DNA from: Lactuca virosa | Taxonomy: Eukaryota > Streptophyta > Magnoliopsida > Asterales > Asteraceae | Direction of reading: 5' to 3' | DNA length: 64,000 bases | Assembly (NCBI GenBank): GCA_928212115.1 | Contig: CAKMRJ010005523.1 | Coordinates: forward strand, 145,797,346 to 145,861,345 | In this document: positions 23,877-36,164 of the stretch, in pieces | Numbering within the stretch: the first letter of the stretch is position 1 | Layout: each line of letters starts with the position of its first letter | Made by a program: the position numbers and the translations under genes | The notes under the pieces: model-generated | Told to the model about the DNA's origin: nothing | Database searches by the model: none | What the model saw: only the letters and a program-made list of their open reading frames with translations

Positions 23877-25375
23877 TTAAAAAAGAAGAAAACAAGTTTA
23901 GATTAGATATATCGAATCCTTAATAATACACCCAAATGTAATATTAAGGCTAGGATCCAACACAATATATTATAACTTAGAAGAGGGATGCCGTAATCTA
24001 AGCTATAACATATTTGAAGGTAGGTGAATGACGATTCACCAATTTCCACCATGAAAACGAAATGAATTATTAGGTTTAATTGGTTTTGAAATTCCTAGAT
24101 TCTTTTGAGATTCATTGAACTTTTCAATGGCATGTTTCAATCTCGATTGTGCCCTTCAAGTTTTGTGACTGGGATGCCGAGGATCACAAAACAAGGTGTG
24201 AATAACCATGCAAATTCACTTGGTACCCTTAATATTATCACCTAATCAATGTGCCGGTTAACCACACACGCTCCACCGATCTATGATAAACATTAAGTCA
24301 CCCTTCGTGATCCTTACTAGTCCAAGTTAGTGTGCCGGTTAACCACACACGCTCCACCAACGACTTGGTAAGGTACAAAGTGTGAATTTCATGGGTTAGC
24401 ACCATATTCACATTTTCCTAAAGTAACTAAGATTGGGAATTTATTAAAGGTTTAGTTACTTTATAATATTCATTATACTTTTAATGAGAATTTAAAGTCA
24501 TTGTCCTACCGTTCGGCTAACGACCCTCCACCGATCAAGGAAGCGGTGGGTGAGAATGGACACCCATTAAGTTGCCATTTTATAGGAACAACCTTATACC
24601 CCCTTATAGACCGGCTTCGTGAATGAGGCCTACTAACGGTAAAACGACTTAATCTTATACATATATATAATAATTAACCATTAATGTTATAAATAGTATA
24701 AGGGTTGAATTTTAACTTTTAAAACTCTAAGGGTTTGGAATTAAAGTATATTAAAGTGTGTTTAACTTTACAAATTCCAAAACTTGAGGACAAGTTTTGA
24801 AACTATTCAAAACTTTTCATTTCATAACTTATGAATTAAAGGTTCATAAAATGAAGACTCTTCATTTTCATGTAACTTATGTGTTTTAAGTGTGCATAAA
24901 TGAAAGTGACCTTTGGAATCCATAACTTGAGGACAAATTATGGACTCCATTAAAACACATAAATGATCAAGAATTATCAATAAACAATTTAGCAAATAAT
25001 TCCTATGATCTAACAATAATTCATAAGAACATGAACATTATATCAAAAATTCCAAGAACATATGAACACATATTATCATGCAATTTTGATATAAGCCATT
25101 GTAAATGGATTAGCATAAACATTACACCATCTAAAACAGGTTTTATAACACCAAAACAGTTTAGGGTAATGTTTCTAGTCCATTTCCAGCAGCAAAACTC
25201 GAAAATCTGCATTCTGAGGCTTCTACTCGTCGAGTGCACGAACCTACTCGACGAGTAGGATGAATTTACTCATGGACTCGTCGAGTCCCCCCATGGACTC
25301 GGCGAGTTCATGGCAGAATGCAGAAAACTTGAGTTTTTCAACAAGTTTGCATCAAGTATCAAACAAACAAGCCTA
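23877..25375 (-). promoter_or_regulatory. 5' leader of copia C
   Basis: About 1.5 kb untranslated leader in minus orientation. From 5' to 3': ACTCGNCGAGT palindrome array (25307 down to 25225), CTTG-TCCT-CAAG hairpins (24943-24920 and 24799-24778), short (TA)n, paired core hairpins C1 (24370-24324, stem GTTGGTG/CACTAAC plus an outer CCAAG/CTTGG) and C2 (24280-24245, stem ATCGGTG/CATTGAT with two G-U pairs), then hairpin 24192-24160 (GTTTTGTGA/TCACAAAAC), then the GATTACGGCATCCC box near 24000. The CTTG hairpin at 24943-24920 keeps pairing only as RNA of the sense strand (U-G), which favours an RNA-level role. Confidence 0.7.
25225..25307. repeat. ACTCGNCGAGT palindrome array, copia C leader
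   Basis: Four 11-bp palindromes ACTCGNCGAGT at 25225-25235 (T), 25246-25256 (A), 25276-25286 (T) and 25297-25307 (G). Start-to-start spacing is 21, 30 and 21 bp, the same as in copia E. Confidence 0.85.
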
Positions 25376-25388
25376 GGCTCTGATACCA
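25376..25388 (-). promoter_or_regulatory. Primer-binding site, copia C
   Basis: On the minus strand TGGTATCAGAGCC, complementary to the 3' end of plant initiator tRNA-Met, one base from the end of the 5' LTR. Confidence 0.9.
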
Positions 25389-25389
25389 C

Positions 25390-26158
25390 TGTTGGGTTTT
25401 GAGCAAACTAACACTCCTAAGGTGTTCATGCAACCCTAGAAACCTTGGATCTATGTTTGTCTAAAATACATGCAAAATAATTTTCCAAGGTTCGTAACCT
25501 ATCTAGCATACATGGGGTACTTTTAAACATAAAAGATACTAGAAGAATTACATACCTTCGTTAGTGAGTTGATTCCTTGAGATTTTGAGAGCCAAGCACC
25601 AATAATGTGAATGCCTCAAATGGAAATCACAAATCACCACAAACTTGGAAAACTTATGAGAGAGTATCCAATCACTCTAGAAATTCGGCCACACCTTATG
25701 CACACACACATAGTGTCTTCTCAAGCACCATAAGCCTCTTTATATAGTGTAGATGATTAGGGTTATGAACCATGCAAACCCTAATAACCCATGTCTTTTC
25801 CTATTCCAAGGATCCATGGGTTAAAAGCTCCATGGATCATCCATGGACTCCCATTCAAGCTTAGCCCATTTCCTTATGAGTGTTAGCCCATACTATATAA
25901 GTACAATAGCCCATTATTTAATTAGTCACCTTATGATCACTAAATTAATTCATAATTAATTTAATATCAATACTAATTAAATAATACAATTTCATATTAA
26001 TATATTATAACTTATAATATATTAGTAGGCCGCAAATATACTCTTCTCATAATGTTATTCATATAAATAGTTCGGGTGAAGTGCAACCCAAATGGACCAT
26101 GCCGGGTCGGGTCAGGTATATACCAAATAAGTTATGGACTTAGACACCTTATCCAACA
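25390..26158 (-). repeat. 5' LTR of copia C
   Basis: 769 bp, flanked on the right by the target-site duplication TGACT (26159-26163). On the sense strand it starts TGTTGGATAAGG and ends CTCAAAACCCAACA. It is the source of the promoter for this element. Confidence 0.92.
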
Positions 26159-28395
26159 TGACTCTGGTGTGAGTTGGTCCTTTGTGTCTCGATCGTTCAG
26201 TAGAGAGTTTGATATGCTTGTTGGGTAATTGGAGTGTCCGTTGCGAGTTTCTATCGCCAATGAGCAAGGAGTTTCTACGTCTTCGGTATATCCGGGTTGT
26301 GTTTTGGAGATCTTCGGGGTGCCTCATCCGATTGATTTGATCCCCATTCCAATTGGGGATGTTTGTATGATTGTGGGGATGGATTGGTTGAGCCGGTTCG
26401 GTGCAATGATTGATTGTGAGGGCCAACGCGTAGTAGTTCGAACCCCAAGTGGGGGAGAACTGGTTATCTATGGGGAGGGTACCAGGATAGGTTTAGGTTT
26501 TTGTTTTGCAGCCAGATCTCGGTAGTATATTCAGCATGGGTGTGTGGGTTATTTTGCATATATAGTGGATACGCTCGTTGGGGATTAGGTTTCGGTTTTA
26601 GAGGTTCCGGTGGTCAGGGACTTTGTCGATGAATTTCCGGAGGAGTTACCCGGTATGCCTCCTGAGAGGCAGGCCGAGTTCAGGATTGACCTCGTGCCAG
26701 GTGTGGCCCCGATTGCCAAGGCGTCGTACCGTTTGGCACCGCCTGAGATGCAAGATTTGTCATCTCAGTTGCAGGAGCTGCTAGGCAAGCAGTTCATCAG
26801 ACCGAATAATTCTCTGTGGGGAGCGCCGATTTTATTCGTTAAGAAGAATGATGGTTCACACCGGATGTGTATTGATTACCGGGAGTTGAACAAGCTAACG
26901 ATGAAGAACCGTTATCCCCTTCTGTGGATTGATGATCTTGTTGATCAGTTGCAGGGTGCATCTGGGTTCTCCAAGATAGACCTGGGGTCCGGGTACCATC
27001 AGGTCAGGGTCAGAGAGGAGGGCGTGGAGAAGACCGCGTTTCAGACTCGTTATGGGCATTACGAGTTCGTGGTGATGCCATTTGGGCTCACCAATGTGCC
27101 TGCGGTATTTATGGATTTGATGAATCGGGTATTCAGGCCGATGCTCGATCGTTCAGTTATCGTGTTCATTGATGATATCTAGGTATATTCCAAGACCAGA
27201 GAGCAGCATGAGGAGCATCTTCGCGAGCTTCGCGGGGTTTTGAGGTGAGAACGACTTTATGCTAAGTTCTCAAAGTATGATTTTTGGTTACGAGAGGTTC
27301 AGTTTCTTCGAAACCTCGTTAACCAGGACGGTATATTGGTCGATCCGGCCAAGATCGAGGCGATGATGCAGTGGGAGGTTCCGAAATCTCCCTCGGATAT
27401 CAGGAGTTTCTTGGGGTTGGCAAGGTACTACTGGAGATTTATTCAGGATTTCTCCAAGATTGCACTACCCTTCACTCGTCTGACGAGGAAGGGGGTGGAT
27501 TTCCGGTGGGGCCCTGAGTAGTAGTCAGCATTTGAGACCCTTCGGCAGAGACAATGCGAGGCCCCAGTTTTGACCCTCCCGGAGGGAATTGAGGATTTCG
27601 TGGTTTTCTGTGATGCATCCATCACTGGGTTGGGGGCGGTCCTCATGCAGAGAGGATGAGTGATAGTTTATGCTTCGCGGCAGCTGAATCCGCATGAGAC
27701 GAGATATCCCACACATGATCTTGAATTAGGGGCTGTGGTTTTTGCCCTCAAGATTTGGAGGCATTATCTTTATGGGGTATGTTGTACTATATACACGGAT
27801 CACAAGAGCTTGAAGACACATTATGGATCAGCCGAACCTGAACATGAGGCACAGCGCAGGTGGTTGTTGGACTTAGTCAATGATTATACTATGAATCCTT
27901 TACCATCCGGGTAAAGCGAATGTGGTGGCGGATGCGTTGAGCCGTAAGTCGGGTGGACCTTCTGATGGGGTGTCTTGTATGAGGATATCAGTTAATTCTC
28001 CGCTTATGGGATTGATTAGGGAGGCTCAGGTCGAGGGTGTAAGGGAAGAGAATTGGAATATTGAGAGGATAAGGGGTGAGATCACCAGATTTGTTCCGAA
28101 TAGTCGTGGTTTTTTGACCGTTGTGGTCGGGAGGGTTCCTGTGTCTGGTGGGGTCAGACAGATTGTTTGGAGGAGGCTCAAATCTCGCTTTTCTATCCAT
28201 CCGGGGGCCACCAAGATGCATCAGGATCTGAGATTGAGCTACTGGTGGCCGTGTATGAAGAGGGAGATCGCCTGGTTAAGTGGAGAGTGCTTAACCCTAA
28301 GGATGGTCAAGGCCGAGCATCAGAGGGCGCATGGCAAGCTGCAGCCTCTGGAGATTCCCATGTGGAAATGGGAGCAGATTTCAATGGACTTCATA
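26159..28395 (+). pseudogene. Gypsy G protease, RT, RNase H and integrase N-terminus
   Basis: Continues from ..ALVLFD across the copia C insertion: GAC then TCT GGT GTG gives D-S-G, the aspartic protease motif, then VSWSFVS. Retropepsin features include GMDWLSRFGAMIDC. RT starts near 26690 with KASYRLAPPEMQDL, then CIDYRELNKLT and the catalytic FIDD at 27168-27179, followed at once by a TAG stop (27180-27182). More stops lie at about 27246, 27519 and 27657. RNase H shows FCDASITGLGAVL, TDHKSL and VVADALSRK. The integrase zinc finger has HPGATKMHQDL and then CLTLRMVK, where the second Cys is lost. The frame is cut at ..WEQISMDF by copia D. Confidence 0.88.
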
Positions 28396-29175
28396 TGTTG
28401 GATTAGTGTCTAAGTCCATAACTATATTTGGTATGTACTTGACCCGACTTGGCATGGTCCATTTAGGTTGCATGGCATCATGCATTTAGATAGACTAAAA
28501 AGAGGGAAATAACACTTAAGGTTTGTAATATATTATAAGTTCTAATTTATTAAATAAGATTATTTAATTAGAATTGATCAAGAATTAATTTGGAATTAAT
28601 TAAGTGATCAAAAGGAGACAAATTAAATATATGGGTTGATTGTGTAAATCATCCATACTTATATAGTAGACTAATGCTCCATGGATTATCAAGTTGGGCT
28701 AAAACCCATAGGATGCTCCATGGATGCTCCATGGTGTTTTTGTACCCATGGATCATGGAAATGAAAGGCCATGACAATTAGGGTTTACATGGTGTAACCC
28801 TAATTGTGACACACTATATAAGCATCTTATTCTTCCCAAATTTGGCAACCATGTGAGACTATGAAGAAATGGTGAGGGCTAGCCGATTTCATGAAGTGTA
28901 TCATTTCTCTCTAAGTTATTCCAAGTGTATTTGATGTTGTGTGAACCATTTGAGGTGTCACACTTGGGGAACTCGGCTCTTAAGCATCAAGGAATCAAGC
29001 TACATAAAAATGTATGTCTTCTAACTTGTTTTATTACCCAAGTATCTAAGATTGTATGCTAGATAGGGTAATACCTTGGAATATTCATATTTGCATGTAT
29101 AATAGAGAAAACATAGATCCAAGGTATTTAGGGTTGCATGTACACTAGGAGTGTTAGAATGCTCAAAACCCAACA
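28396..29175 (+). repeat. 5' LTR of copia D
   Basis: TGTTGGATTAGTG...CAAAACCCAACA, 780 bp. A plausible TATA box is ACACTATATAAGC near 28812. The copy at 35385-36164 has the same length, with scattered substitutions and compensating small indels. Confidence 0.92.
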
Positions 29176-29176
29176 G

Positions 29177-29190
29177 TGGTATCAGAGCCA
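29177..29190 (+). promoter_or_regulatory. Primer-binding site, copia D
   Basis: TGGTATCAGAGCCA, one base after the LTR; complementary to initiator tRNA-Met. A perfect match for a plant copia PBS. Confidence 0.92.
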
Positions 29191-29983
29191 AGGCTTGTTT
29201 TCAATTATACTTGATGCAAAGTGCTGAAAAATGCTGAAAAAAGTCGATTTTCGGGCTGTCTGGGCACTGGACTCGCCGAGTCCATGAGGAAACTCATCCT
29301 ACTCGTCGAGTAGGTTCATACACTCGACGAGTAGGACCCCTGACATCATATTTTCGACTTTTAAGGCTGGAATTGGACCAGAATCATTACCCTAAGCTGT
29401 TTTTGAACCTATAAACCTGTTTTTTGATGTGGTTATGTTCATTCTAATCCAATTTCAAAGATAATTGTCATTAGATTCATGTTTTGTATTAGTTTAATGG
29501 ATAGGCTAATTACATGAAAAGGTTTGATTGAAGTATACTGTTCTTATGAGTTGCTTAGATTAATAGGAATGTTATGTGAAATTGTAGTTTTCAATCCAAA
29601 TTAATCTAAGAGTTGATTCTAAAATGTGTTTTTGTAACTTGTCCTCAATTTATATGAAAAGTCACATTTAAGATTCATAAAACTCATAAATATTTCCATA
29701 GGTTATGAATAAAGAAAAGTCATATTCTTTTAATAGTTTAAAGTCTTCCATAACTTGTCCTCAAGTAATGGAACTTGAAGAGTTTATTAAATTAAAACTA
29801 CTTTAAACACATAAGTTATGGAATTGAAAAGTTTTTGAATAGTTCAAAACTTGCCCTCAAGTTTTGGAATTTGAAAAGTTTTCTTTCATGAATACTTTAA
29901 TTCCAAATAAGCCCTTAGGATTTTAAAAGTTTAAATTCAACCCTTATACTTTATAATATTATAAGTTAATAATATATATATAT

Positions 29984-30034
<51 letters not shown>

Positions 30035-30831
30035 ATGTATGTATAAGAGCAAGTCGTCTTACCATTAGTAGGTCTCATTCACGAAGCCGGTCTATAAGGG
30101 GGGTATAAGGTTACTGCCTATAAAATGGCAGTTTAATGGGTGTCCACTCTCACCCACCGCTTCCTTGACTGGTGGAGGGTCGTTAGCCGAACAGGTAGGA
30201 CAAGGACTATAATTCTCCCTCCATTAAAAGTATTAATGATAAATACTAAGTAACTAAACTCTTATTAATACCCAATCTTAGTTACTTCGGAAAATGTGAA
30301 TAAGGTGCTAACCCATGAAATTACACTTTTCACTTTGCTTAAGTCGGTTAGTGGAGCGTGTGTGGTTAACCGGCACACTAGCTTGATTTAACAAGGTAGG
30401 CAAAGGGTTTCTTAAAGTTTATCATAGGCCGGTGGAGCATGTGTGGTTAACCGGCACATCGGTTGAGTGATAAACATTGAAGAGTACCAAGTAATTTGCA
30501 TGGTTACTTCACACCTTGTTTTGTGATCCTCGTCATCCCAGTCACAAAACCTGAAGGGCACAATCGAGATTGGAACATGCCATTGAACAGTTCAATGAAT
30601 CTCAAAAGAATCTAGGAGTTTCAAAACCAATTAAAAACTAATAAATTATTTCGTTTTCATGGTGGAAATTGGTGAATCGTCATTCACCTACCTTCAAATA
30701 ATCTATAGCTTGGATTACGGCATCCCTCTTCCAAGTTATAAAATATTGTGTTGGGTCCTAGCCTTAATATTTCATATTGGGTGTTATATTAAGGACTTTA
30801 AATCAACTATCTCTTGAATATCTCCCAAAAG
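29191..30831 (+). promoter_or_regulatory. 5' leader of copia D
   Basis: Contains ACTCGNCGAGT palindromes at 29271-29281, 29301-29311 and 29322-29332 (spacing 30 and 21; one member of the usual four is missing). CTTG-(T/C)CCT-CAAG hairpins lie at 29746-29773 and 29845-29866. The (TA)n run is at 29969-30026. Core hairpins are D1 at 30347-30382 (GTTAGTG/CACTAGC) and D2 at 30428-30463 (GCCGGTG/CATCGGT). A 9-bp stem hairpin GTTTTGTGA/TCACAAAAC is at 30518-30550, and the GATTACGGCATCCC box near 30714. Order and spacing match the other copies, although the downstream gag is of another type. Confidence 0.7.
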
Positions 30832-33450
30832 ATGTCTAGCTCAAACATCTATGATCTTCCGAAATCTCTTGGAACTTTACTTCCTCCACCTCCTCCAGTT
30901 ATTCTCCCTAACCCTCAAGTTCAAGGTCACTCAATCCCTATTGGCAAGCAAGGTCTACGTGTGATCGCATCTTGGAGATGAAGTCACATATTGACAAGCC
31001 GGGAGAGTTGGGTGTCACAGTCTTAAGAAATTCAGATGTTCAATCACTCTCTAAGTCACATAGTTAGTTCCTTTGGGACTACTATGAAACAGACTATGCC
31101 ATGACCGTTAATGATCTTATCTATTTGCTTTGTGCTACTGAATCAGTAATGATTTGGAGCACTGATAGAGCAAATTTTATTAGTAGATCAACTTCCCAAA
31201 CCTTCAATGGACATTGACAATGGTAACATTGGATACCCAGTAAAAACTTTCTCTTCCCAATGGAAAGGGATCGGCCATAGTCAACTCGGTTGACCAAATG
31301 GTAAAGAGAAAGGCTAAGTCTGAGATAGTACCATGTATCATTACCAAAGAGTCCATATGTTTCTATTGCCAAAGGAAAGGGGCATTGATTGCGAAGCTGC
31401 CTATTTACCTGAAAGATCATAAGGTTGATCAAGTCAAGAAGTTTGACTTAACTTCAGGTAAAGTCCACTATCTAACTCTGTTAAGTTTCTATTCTGAGAT
31501 TCTTATTACATGATGTGACTGGATCACATGTTGATGTATTAAGAATCAAAGAAAAATGAAGAAACTTAAAGGAAGTATATGCTGATTCTGATCGTGAAGA
31601 TGGATCTCGATCGCATGGTTCAGTGATCAGAATTTTGAGATGTTGCTTAGGAGTTATGATATATTGCTTAGGAATAGATAACAACAAGTTTTTCATATGC
31701 TTTTGCACTGTAAGGATAAGTTTTTCCGCAAAGTTTTCAAATTTAAAGGAAATTTTTTGATTTTATTTATTCTAAGTATCCTTACAATGGCATTTATGGA
31801 AAAATTGTTGCTTATATGATTGCATTGATATCAATAATGGAAAATGGATTTGTTTCTTTCATTTGTGGTAATGTCTAATTTACCAAACAAGGAATGATTC
31901 TCATCACCCAAGGTTTCAGTTGGATAGAAACTTGGAAATCATGCAAGTTGTATAGTATGATGAATGAGAATTTTCATCTTTGGAAAATTAAGATTAATTC
32001 CTTGTTCACATGTATATGTGAGTCAAGTGAAGGACTAAGGGATCGAGTACACATTCTGGTGCACTGATCAAGTCCACCACAAAAGATCGATAAGACTATT
32101 CGTCATGATTTACTAAAGTTTAGTAAATGTGGTTATACTTACAAGTTTAAGTATAATTCTGTAGCATTGGAAAAGTTTCGATGTATGGCAGAACGAATGA
32201 GAAGAATCAAATTAGGCAGAAAGATAAAAGTTTCTCAAATCTGAAAAAATGGGAGAGTACTTTAGTATCAGGTTTTGTGATCATCTTAATGATTTAGAAA
32301 TCATATCACAATTAGTCCTCTAAGGAAATCTTAGTGCATTCCTATGGCTAAGAAGGGGAATCAAGAATTGCTGAAATGGTTAAATCAAGAAAATGAGTCA
32401 TACTTCGTTCCAAAACAAGTCTTAGAGTCATACTCCAAGACTGTAAATTGAGTGACATATCTTAAAGAAAGGTTTAAGACACTTGTCAAATGTAAGAGTA
32501 AAAGTGTCCTACTCTTGTACATTTGAAATTGGTAAGTTGTGATGTTTTGGATAAAACAAAGACCAACTAAGGCCAATTGTGTGAAGTGTTTGTCTTGATT
32601 AGAATCCACACTATCTCTTGAATATTTGACAAGAAAGTCTTATAGGTCAAGAAGACAGTGGGAGTCAAAAAGATCCTGAAATAGTTTCAAGAACTAATTA
32701 AGAATAAAAACCTATAGTTCATCACTAGCACCCGACTAGAGGCTTATAACCTATTATGTTGACATTTCTGTGCCCATTCCAGTAAAGTTGGCTATACATT
32801 TGAGTTCTACATGTTCTCAATTGTTTGCATAACTACTTGGAAGCAATGGCAGGCCATGTACTGCCAGGTGGCAAGAAGTTAAGATTGCACAAGTTCAATC
32901 CATATGAGTTTGGATTTGTCACTAACCTAGTCTTGTGATTATGGTTTTGACAAATTCACGTGGATAAGAACACATACACCATAAAATCTAAGGGTCATAA
33001 GGTTTCTCTCCGATTCATGAAAATGATGGTGAGGAAACACTCCCACCAAGTAGTTTTTAAGTAAGATAGCAATTGTGATCTTTGCAATCTCAAAGTCGTT
33101 AGTGGAGCATGCGTGGTTAACCGGCACACTAATATGGACTTATGAGAAATGGCAAAAGTCTAAACAATCGAGACTATGATTACGGCATCCATTTTCATAG
33201 TTCTAAAATTATTTAGACACACCTGTGAGCTATCTAAGATAAGGTGTATGATTTTGATAAAGTCTTATCAAAGCAATCTTGTATCAGAAATCTGAACTTT
33301 GGTAAGAAATTCAATAAAGTATTGATTTCTATAAGTCCAGCTGATTTCTGAGTACATGTCAAAGCTAGTGGGAGCATAAGTATTATGCTAATAATTTTCA
33401 TGTTAGTGGGAGCATGATAATTATGATAAGTATTGTAAGTTAGCAATGTT
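30832..33450 (+). pseudogene. Copia D gag-pol relic
   Basis: From the ATG at 30832: MSSSNIYDLPKSLGTLLPPP.., then (other frames) LEMKSHIDKPGELGVTVL, DLIYLLCATESVMIWST and a ruined knuckle ICFYCQRKGALIAKLPIYLKDHK. This gag is unlike that of A, C and E. Integrase traces appear near 32060-32180 (a stop-ridden stretch matching ..STTKDR..YS.. of the D-site region) and at about 32230-32310 (GEYFSIRF, then NDLEIISQL). Near 33358-33380 VKASGSI recalls the RT segment before YVDD. No domain is intact, and stops and frameshifts occur throughout. A (TA)n run is at 33592-33640. Confidence 0.6.
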
Positions 33451-33587
33451 AATTATAGAAAGAAAAAGTTTCAATTCATGAAGTTGCAGGGGTTGAAAAA
33501 GTTGTTTTGCTATAATTAAGGGAGAGGAAATTGTACTTCATTTCAATTCTAAAAGCTTAGATTGAGGTTTTAATCATCTTTAGTCAA

Positions 33588-33641
<54 letters not shown>

Positions 33642-33745
33642 ATTTTGTGTTGGAATGGCTCAACATAAGGAAATTCTATATATGGGTCCATTATTTGCGT
33701 TCTAAAATTCAATTATGATTACGGCATCCCTTTTCATAATCTGAA
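33098..33745 (+). repeat. Leader-type motifs repeated inside copia D
   Basis: A third copy of the core hairpin (stem GTTAGTG/CACTAAT, 33098-33133) is followed by GATTACGGCATCC near 33180, and a second GATTACGGCATCCC with TTTTCAT near 33718. Both motifs otherwise belong only to the 5' leaders of this family. Confidence 0.6.
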
Positions 33746-34599
33746 TTATGAGAACTTGGCAAATAGAGATAGAAATATTATAGCAAAAAGACTGGTCTAG
33801 TATCATGTCTTTATGTGAGACATCATGAATCGTGTCCCATATGCTTCGGATATAGGATCGATTGCATGTGCTATAATATTCATCCTTTCTAAATTTTCCA
33901 AATGCTGTAGGCATTAAGGGGGAAAATCTAGAATTGGATATGACTAAAATGATTAAGCAATTGTCGAGAACAATCTAAGGTTTACCAAAGATTGGTTGCT
34001 CAGGGACAGTTGGAAGTATAGTGTTAAATTTTAGAAGGACCATATTGACATACTCTGAAAGGAGGCAACTCTTGTTCAGAAGTGACAGTCAAAATGGGAA
34101 TATGGAAATGTTTCATAGTTGGAAGTTATTCAATCTGTGTAAGATTAGAAAAACTAAATGCAAGAAGGATGTTTCCATGGAGTTGATCTCCATTGGAATA
34201 CTTTGTAATGTCTGTTGACAAGTCTTTGTGACTTTGTGCATAATCATTACAAGAGGATCAATGCATATAAGTTTAAAATCTAACAGATTTCGGTAAATGA
34301 TAGGAATATGGAATTCTTACATTTTCGATAAGGATTTGGGAGTGTGAAAAAGAGAATCATTGAAATTATGTTCAATTGATCTAGTTCACAAAGTAAAGAT
34401 CATAGACAAACATAGAGTACATACTTGGTGTATGGCAAAGCTATTGTTTAGAAGAACATAGTGTACATGCTTGGAGCATAGGACAACTAGTGTTTTTTTA
34501 ATTCAAGTATAAAGTTGATAAAAACCGAAACAATGAATAATGAGTAATTAGTATGGTGATTCATAGGTTTTGATACCATACTAGATTCAATTATTCTTG

Positions 34600-35384
34600 T
34601 GTTTCATTTTGCATGTTTTGACTTCCAGAATAAACTAGGTCATTCTTCCCGAATGACTAAGTTATTCAAACCATCTACAGTCGGTCATATGTTGGAAGTC
34701 GATATGAATCAAGACTGTCATGAGTTGGCTTGTAGATGTCTAAGATGTTGGACATAGCAAAGAGGTGCTACAACACTCATGAGTGCTCATAAGTTCTGAG
34801 TATTGGATTCAACCCGCGCTCATTTGAATCACTTCATGGATTTTATCACGAGTGATCATGAGACGATAATATCTTATATTATTCAAACCTAGAGATATGA
34901 GTTGTTACTATGAGTTGGTTGTACATTGATTGCGCGAAAATGCATTGGTAACTCGATGTTATAAAACGTGCCTTTGTGTATGATTCAACAAGTAGTAGAA
35001 CAAGCCATATGAGTCGAAGTTAATCCATTCCTTTTACCTTCGGGATAAAAGCGATATCTGTGGGCCCCTCGATGATTTAGTGATGACAAATGTAAGTGCT
35101 CGGCCGGGCCTGGACTGATTTGATTTGTTCAATTAGTCAGTCGTCATAAATCGGAAATCGGGAAACAACAAATGGACAGAGAGAATGATTTATAATCCAT
35201 GTCTCAGTCCATATGATGTCTAGAATGGAGGAATATATGATCCCTTATCTAATGGACAAGTCATTGACGAGATCAGAGTTCAGTTACAACGTCAGAGTTC
35301 GACAACGGCTTAAAGAGCTACGATTGCCAGTTGGGTCTTGAAGTCATACTCAATAATAGTTTTAGACTTATCCAAGTGGGAGAC
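34600..35384 (+). promoter_or_regulatory. 3' noncoding tract and polypurine tract, copia D
   Basis: Clearly similar to A's 9095-9849 and C's 19006-19760. It includes GCGATATC..GGGCCCCTCGATGATTT near 35050 and the pairing ATGAC/GTCAT (about 35083 with 35142). The matching positions in A pair as TTGAC/GTCAA. It ends in PPT AAGTGGGAGAC at 35374-35384. Conservation of this tract contrasts with the ruin of the coding region upstream. Confidence 0.7.
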
Positions 35385-36164
35385 TGTTGGATTAGTGTCT
35401 AAGTCCATAACTATATTTGGTATGTACTTGACCCGACTCGGCATGGTCCATTTGGGTTGCATGGCATCATGCATTTGGATAGACTAAAATGAAGGAAATA
35501 ACACTTAAGGTTTGGTAATATATTATAAGTTCTAATATATTAATAAGATTATTTAATTAGTATTGATCAAGAATTAATTTGGAATTAATTAAGTGATCAA
35601 AAGGAGACTAATTAAATATATGGGTTGATTGTGTAAATCATCCATACTTATATAGTGAACTAATGCTCCATGGATTATCAAGTTGGGCTAAAACCCATAG
35701 GATACTTCATGGATGCTCCATGGTGTTTTTGTACCCATGGATCATGGAAATGAAAGGCCATGACAATTAGGGTTTACATTGTGTAACCCTAATTGTGACA
35801 CACTATATAAGCATCTTATTCCTCCCAAAATTGGCAACCATGTGAGACTATGAAGAAATGGTGAGGGCTAGCCGATTTCATGAAGTGTATCATTTCTCTC
35901 TAAGTTATTCCAAGTGTATTTGATGTTGTGTGAACCATTTGAGGTCTCACACTTGGGGCACTCGGCTCTTAAGCATCAAGGAATCAAGCTACATAAAAGG
36001 TATGTCTTCTAACTTGTTTTATTACCCAAGTATCTAAGATTGTATGCTAGATAGGGTAATACCTTGGAATATTCATATTTGCATGTATAATAGAGAAAAC
36101 ATAGATCCAAGGTATTTAGGGTTGCATGTACACTTAGGAGTGTTAGAATGCTCAAAACCCAACA
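35385..36164 (+). repeat. 3' LTR of copia D
   Basis: 780 bp, TGTTGGATTAG...CTCAAAACCCAACA, followed directly by the gypsy integrase sequence TCATCACCAAGTTTCC. Confidence 0.92.

Larger units (their letters stand above)
18239..26158 (-). mobile_element. Copia element C, complete, minus strand, TSD TGACT
   Basis: Full-length copia element read on the minus strand: 5' LTR 25390-26158, PBS 25376-25388, leader, gag-pol 23876 down to 19844, 3' noncoding tract, PPT, 3' LTR 18239-19005. The 5-bp flanks are TGACT at 18234-18238 and TGACT at 26159-26163, a perfect target-site duplication. The two LTRs differ at only about ten positions by eye (roughly 98.5-99% identical), so the insertion is young. Gag-pol nevertheless carries several frameshifts and one internal stop. 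Confidence 0.95.
28396..36164 (+). mobile_element. Copia element D, non-autonomous, plus strand
   Basis: Bounded by two 780-bp LTRs (28396-29175 and 35385-36164), PBS 29177-29190 and PPT 35374-35384. Flanks are TCATA (28391-28395) and TCATC (36165-36169). The expected host codons (GAC TTC ATC ACC AAG) imply a TCATC duplication with one mutated base on the left. LTRs differ at roughly 20-25 sites by eye (about 97% identical), so D looks older than C. The interior has a leader and 3' tract of the A/C/E type but a different, heavily decayed coding region. Confidence 0.92.

Noticed and set aside
25222..25310. CRISPR-like array from regularly spaced repeats
   Set aside because: Repeats are 11-bp palindromes in a retrotransposon leader of a plant genome, with short constant spacing and no Cas context.
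29177..29190. tRNA gene fragment
   Set aside because: It is the primer-binding site complementary to initiator tRNA-Met; there is no cloverleaf around it.
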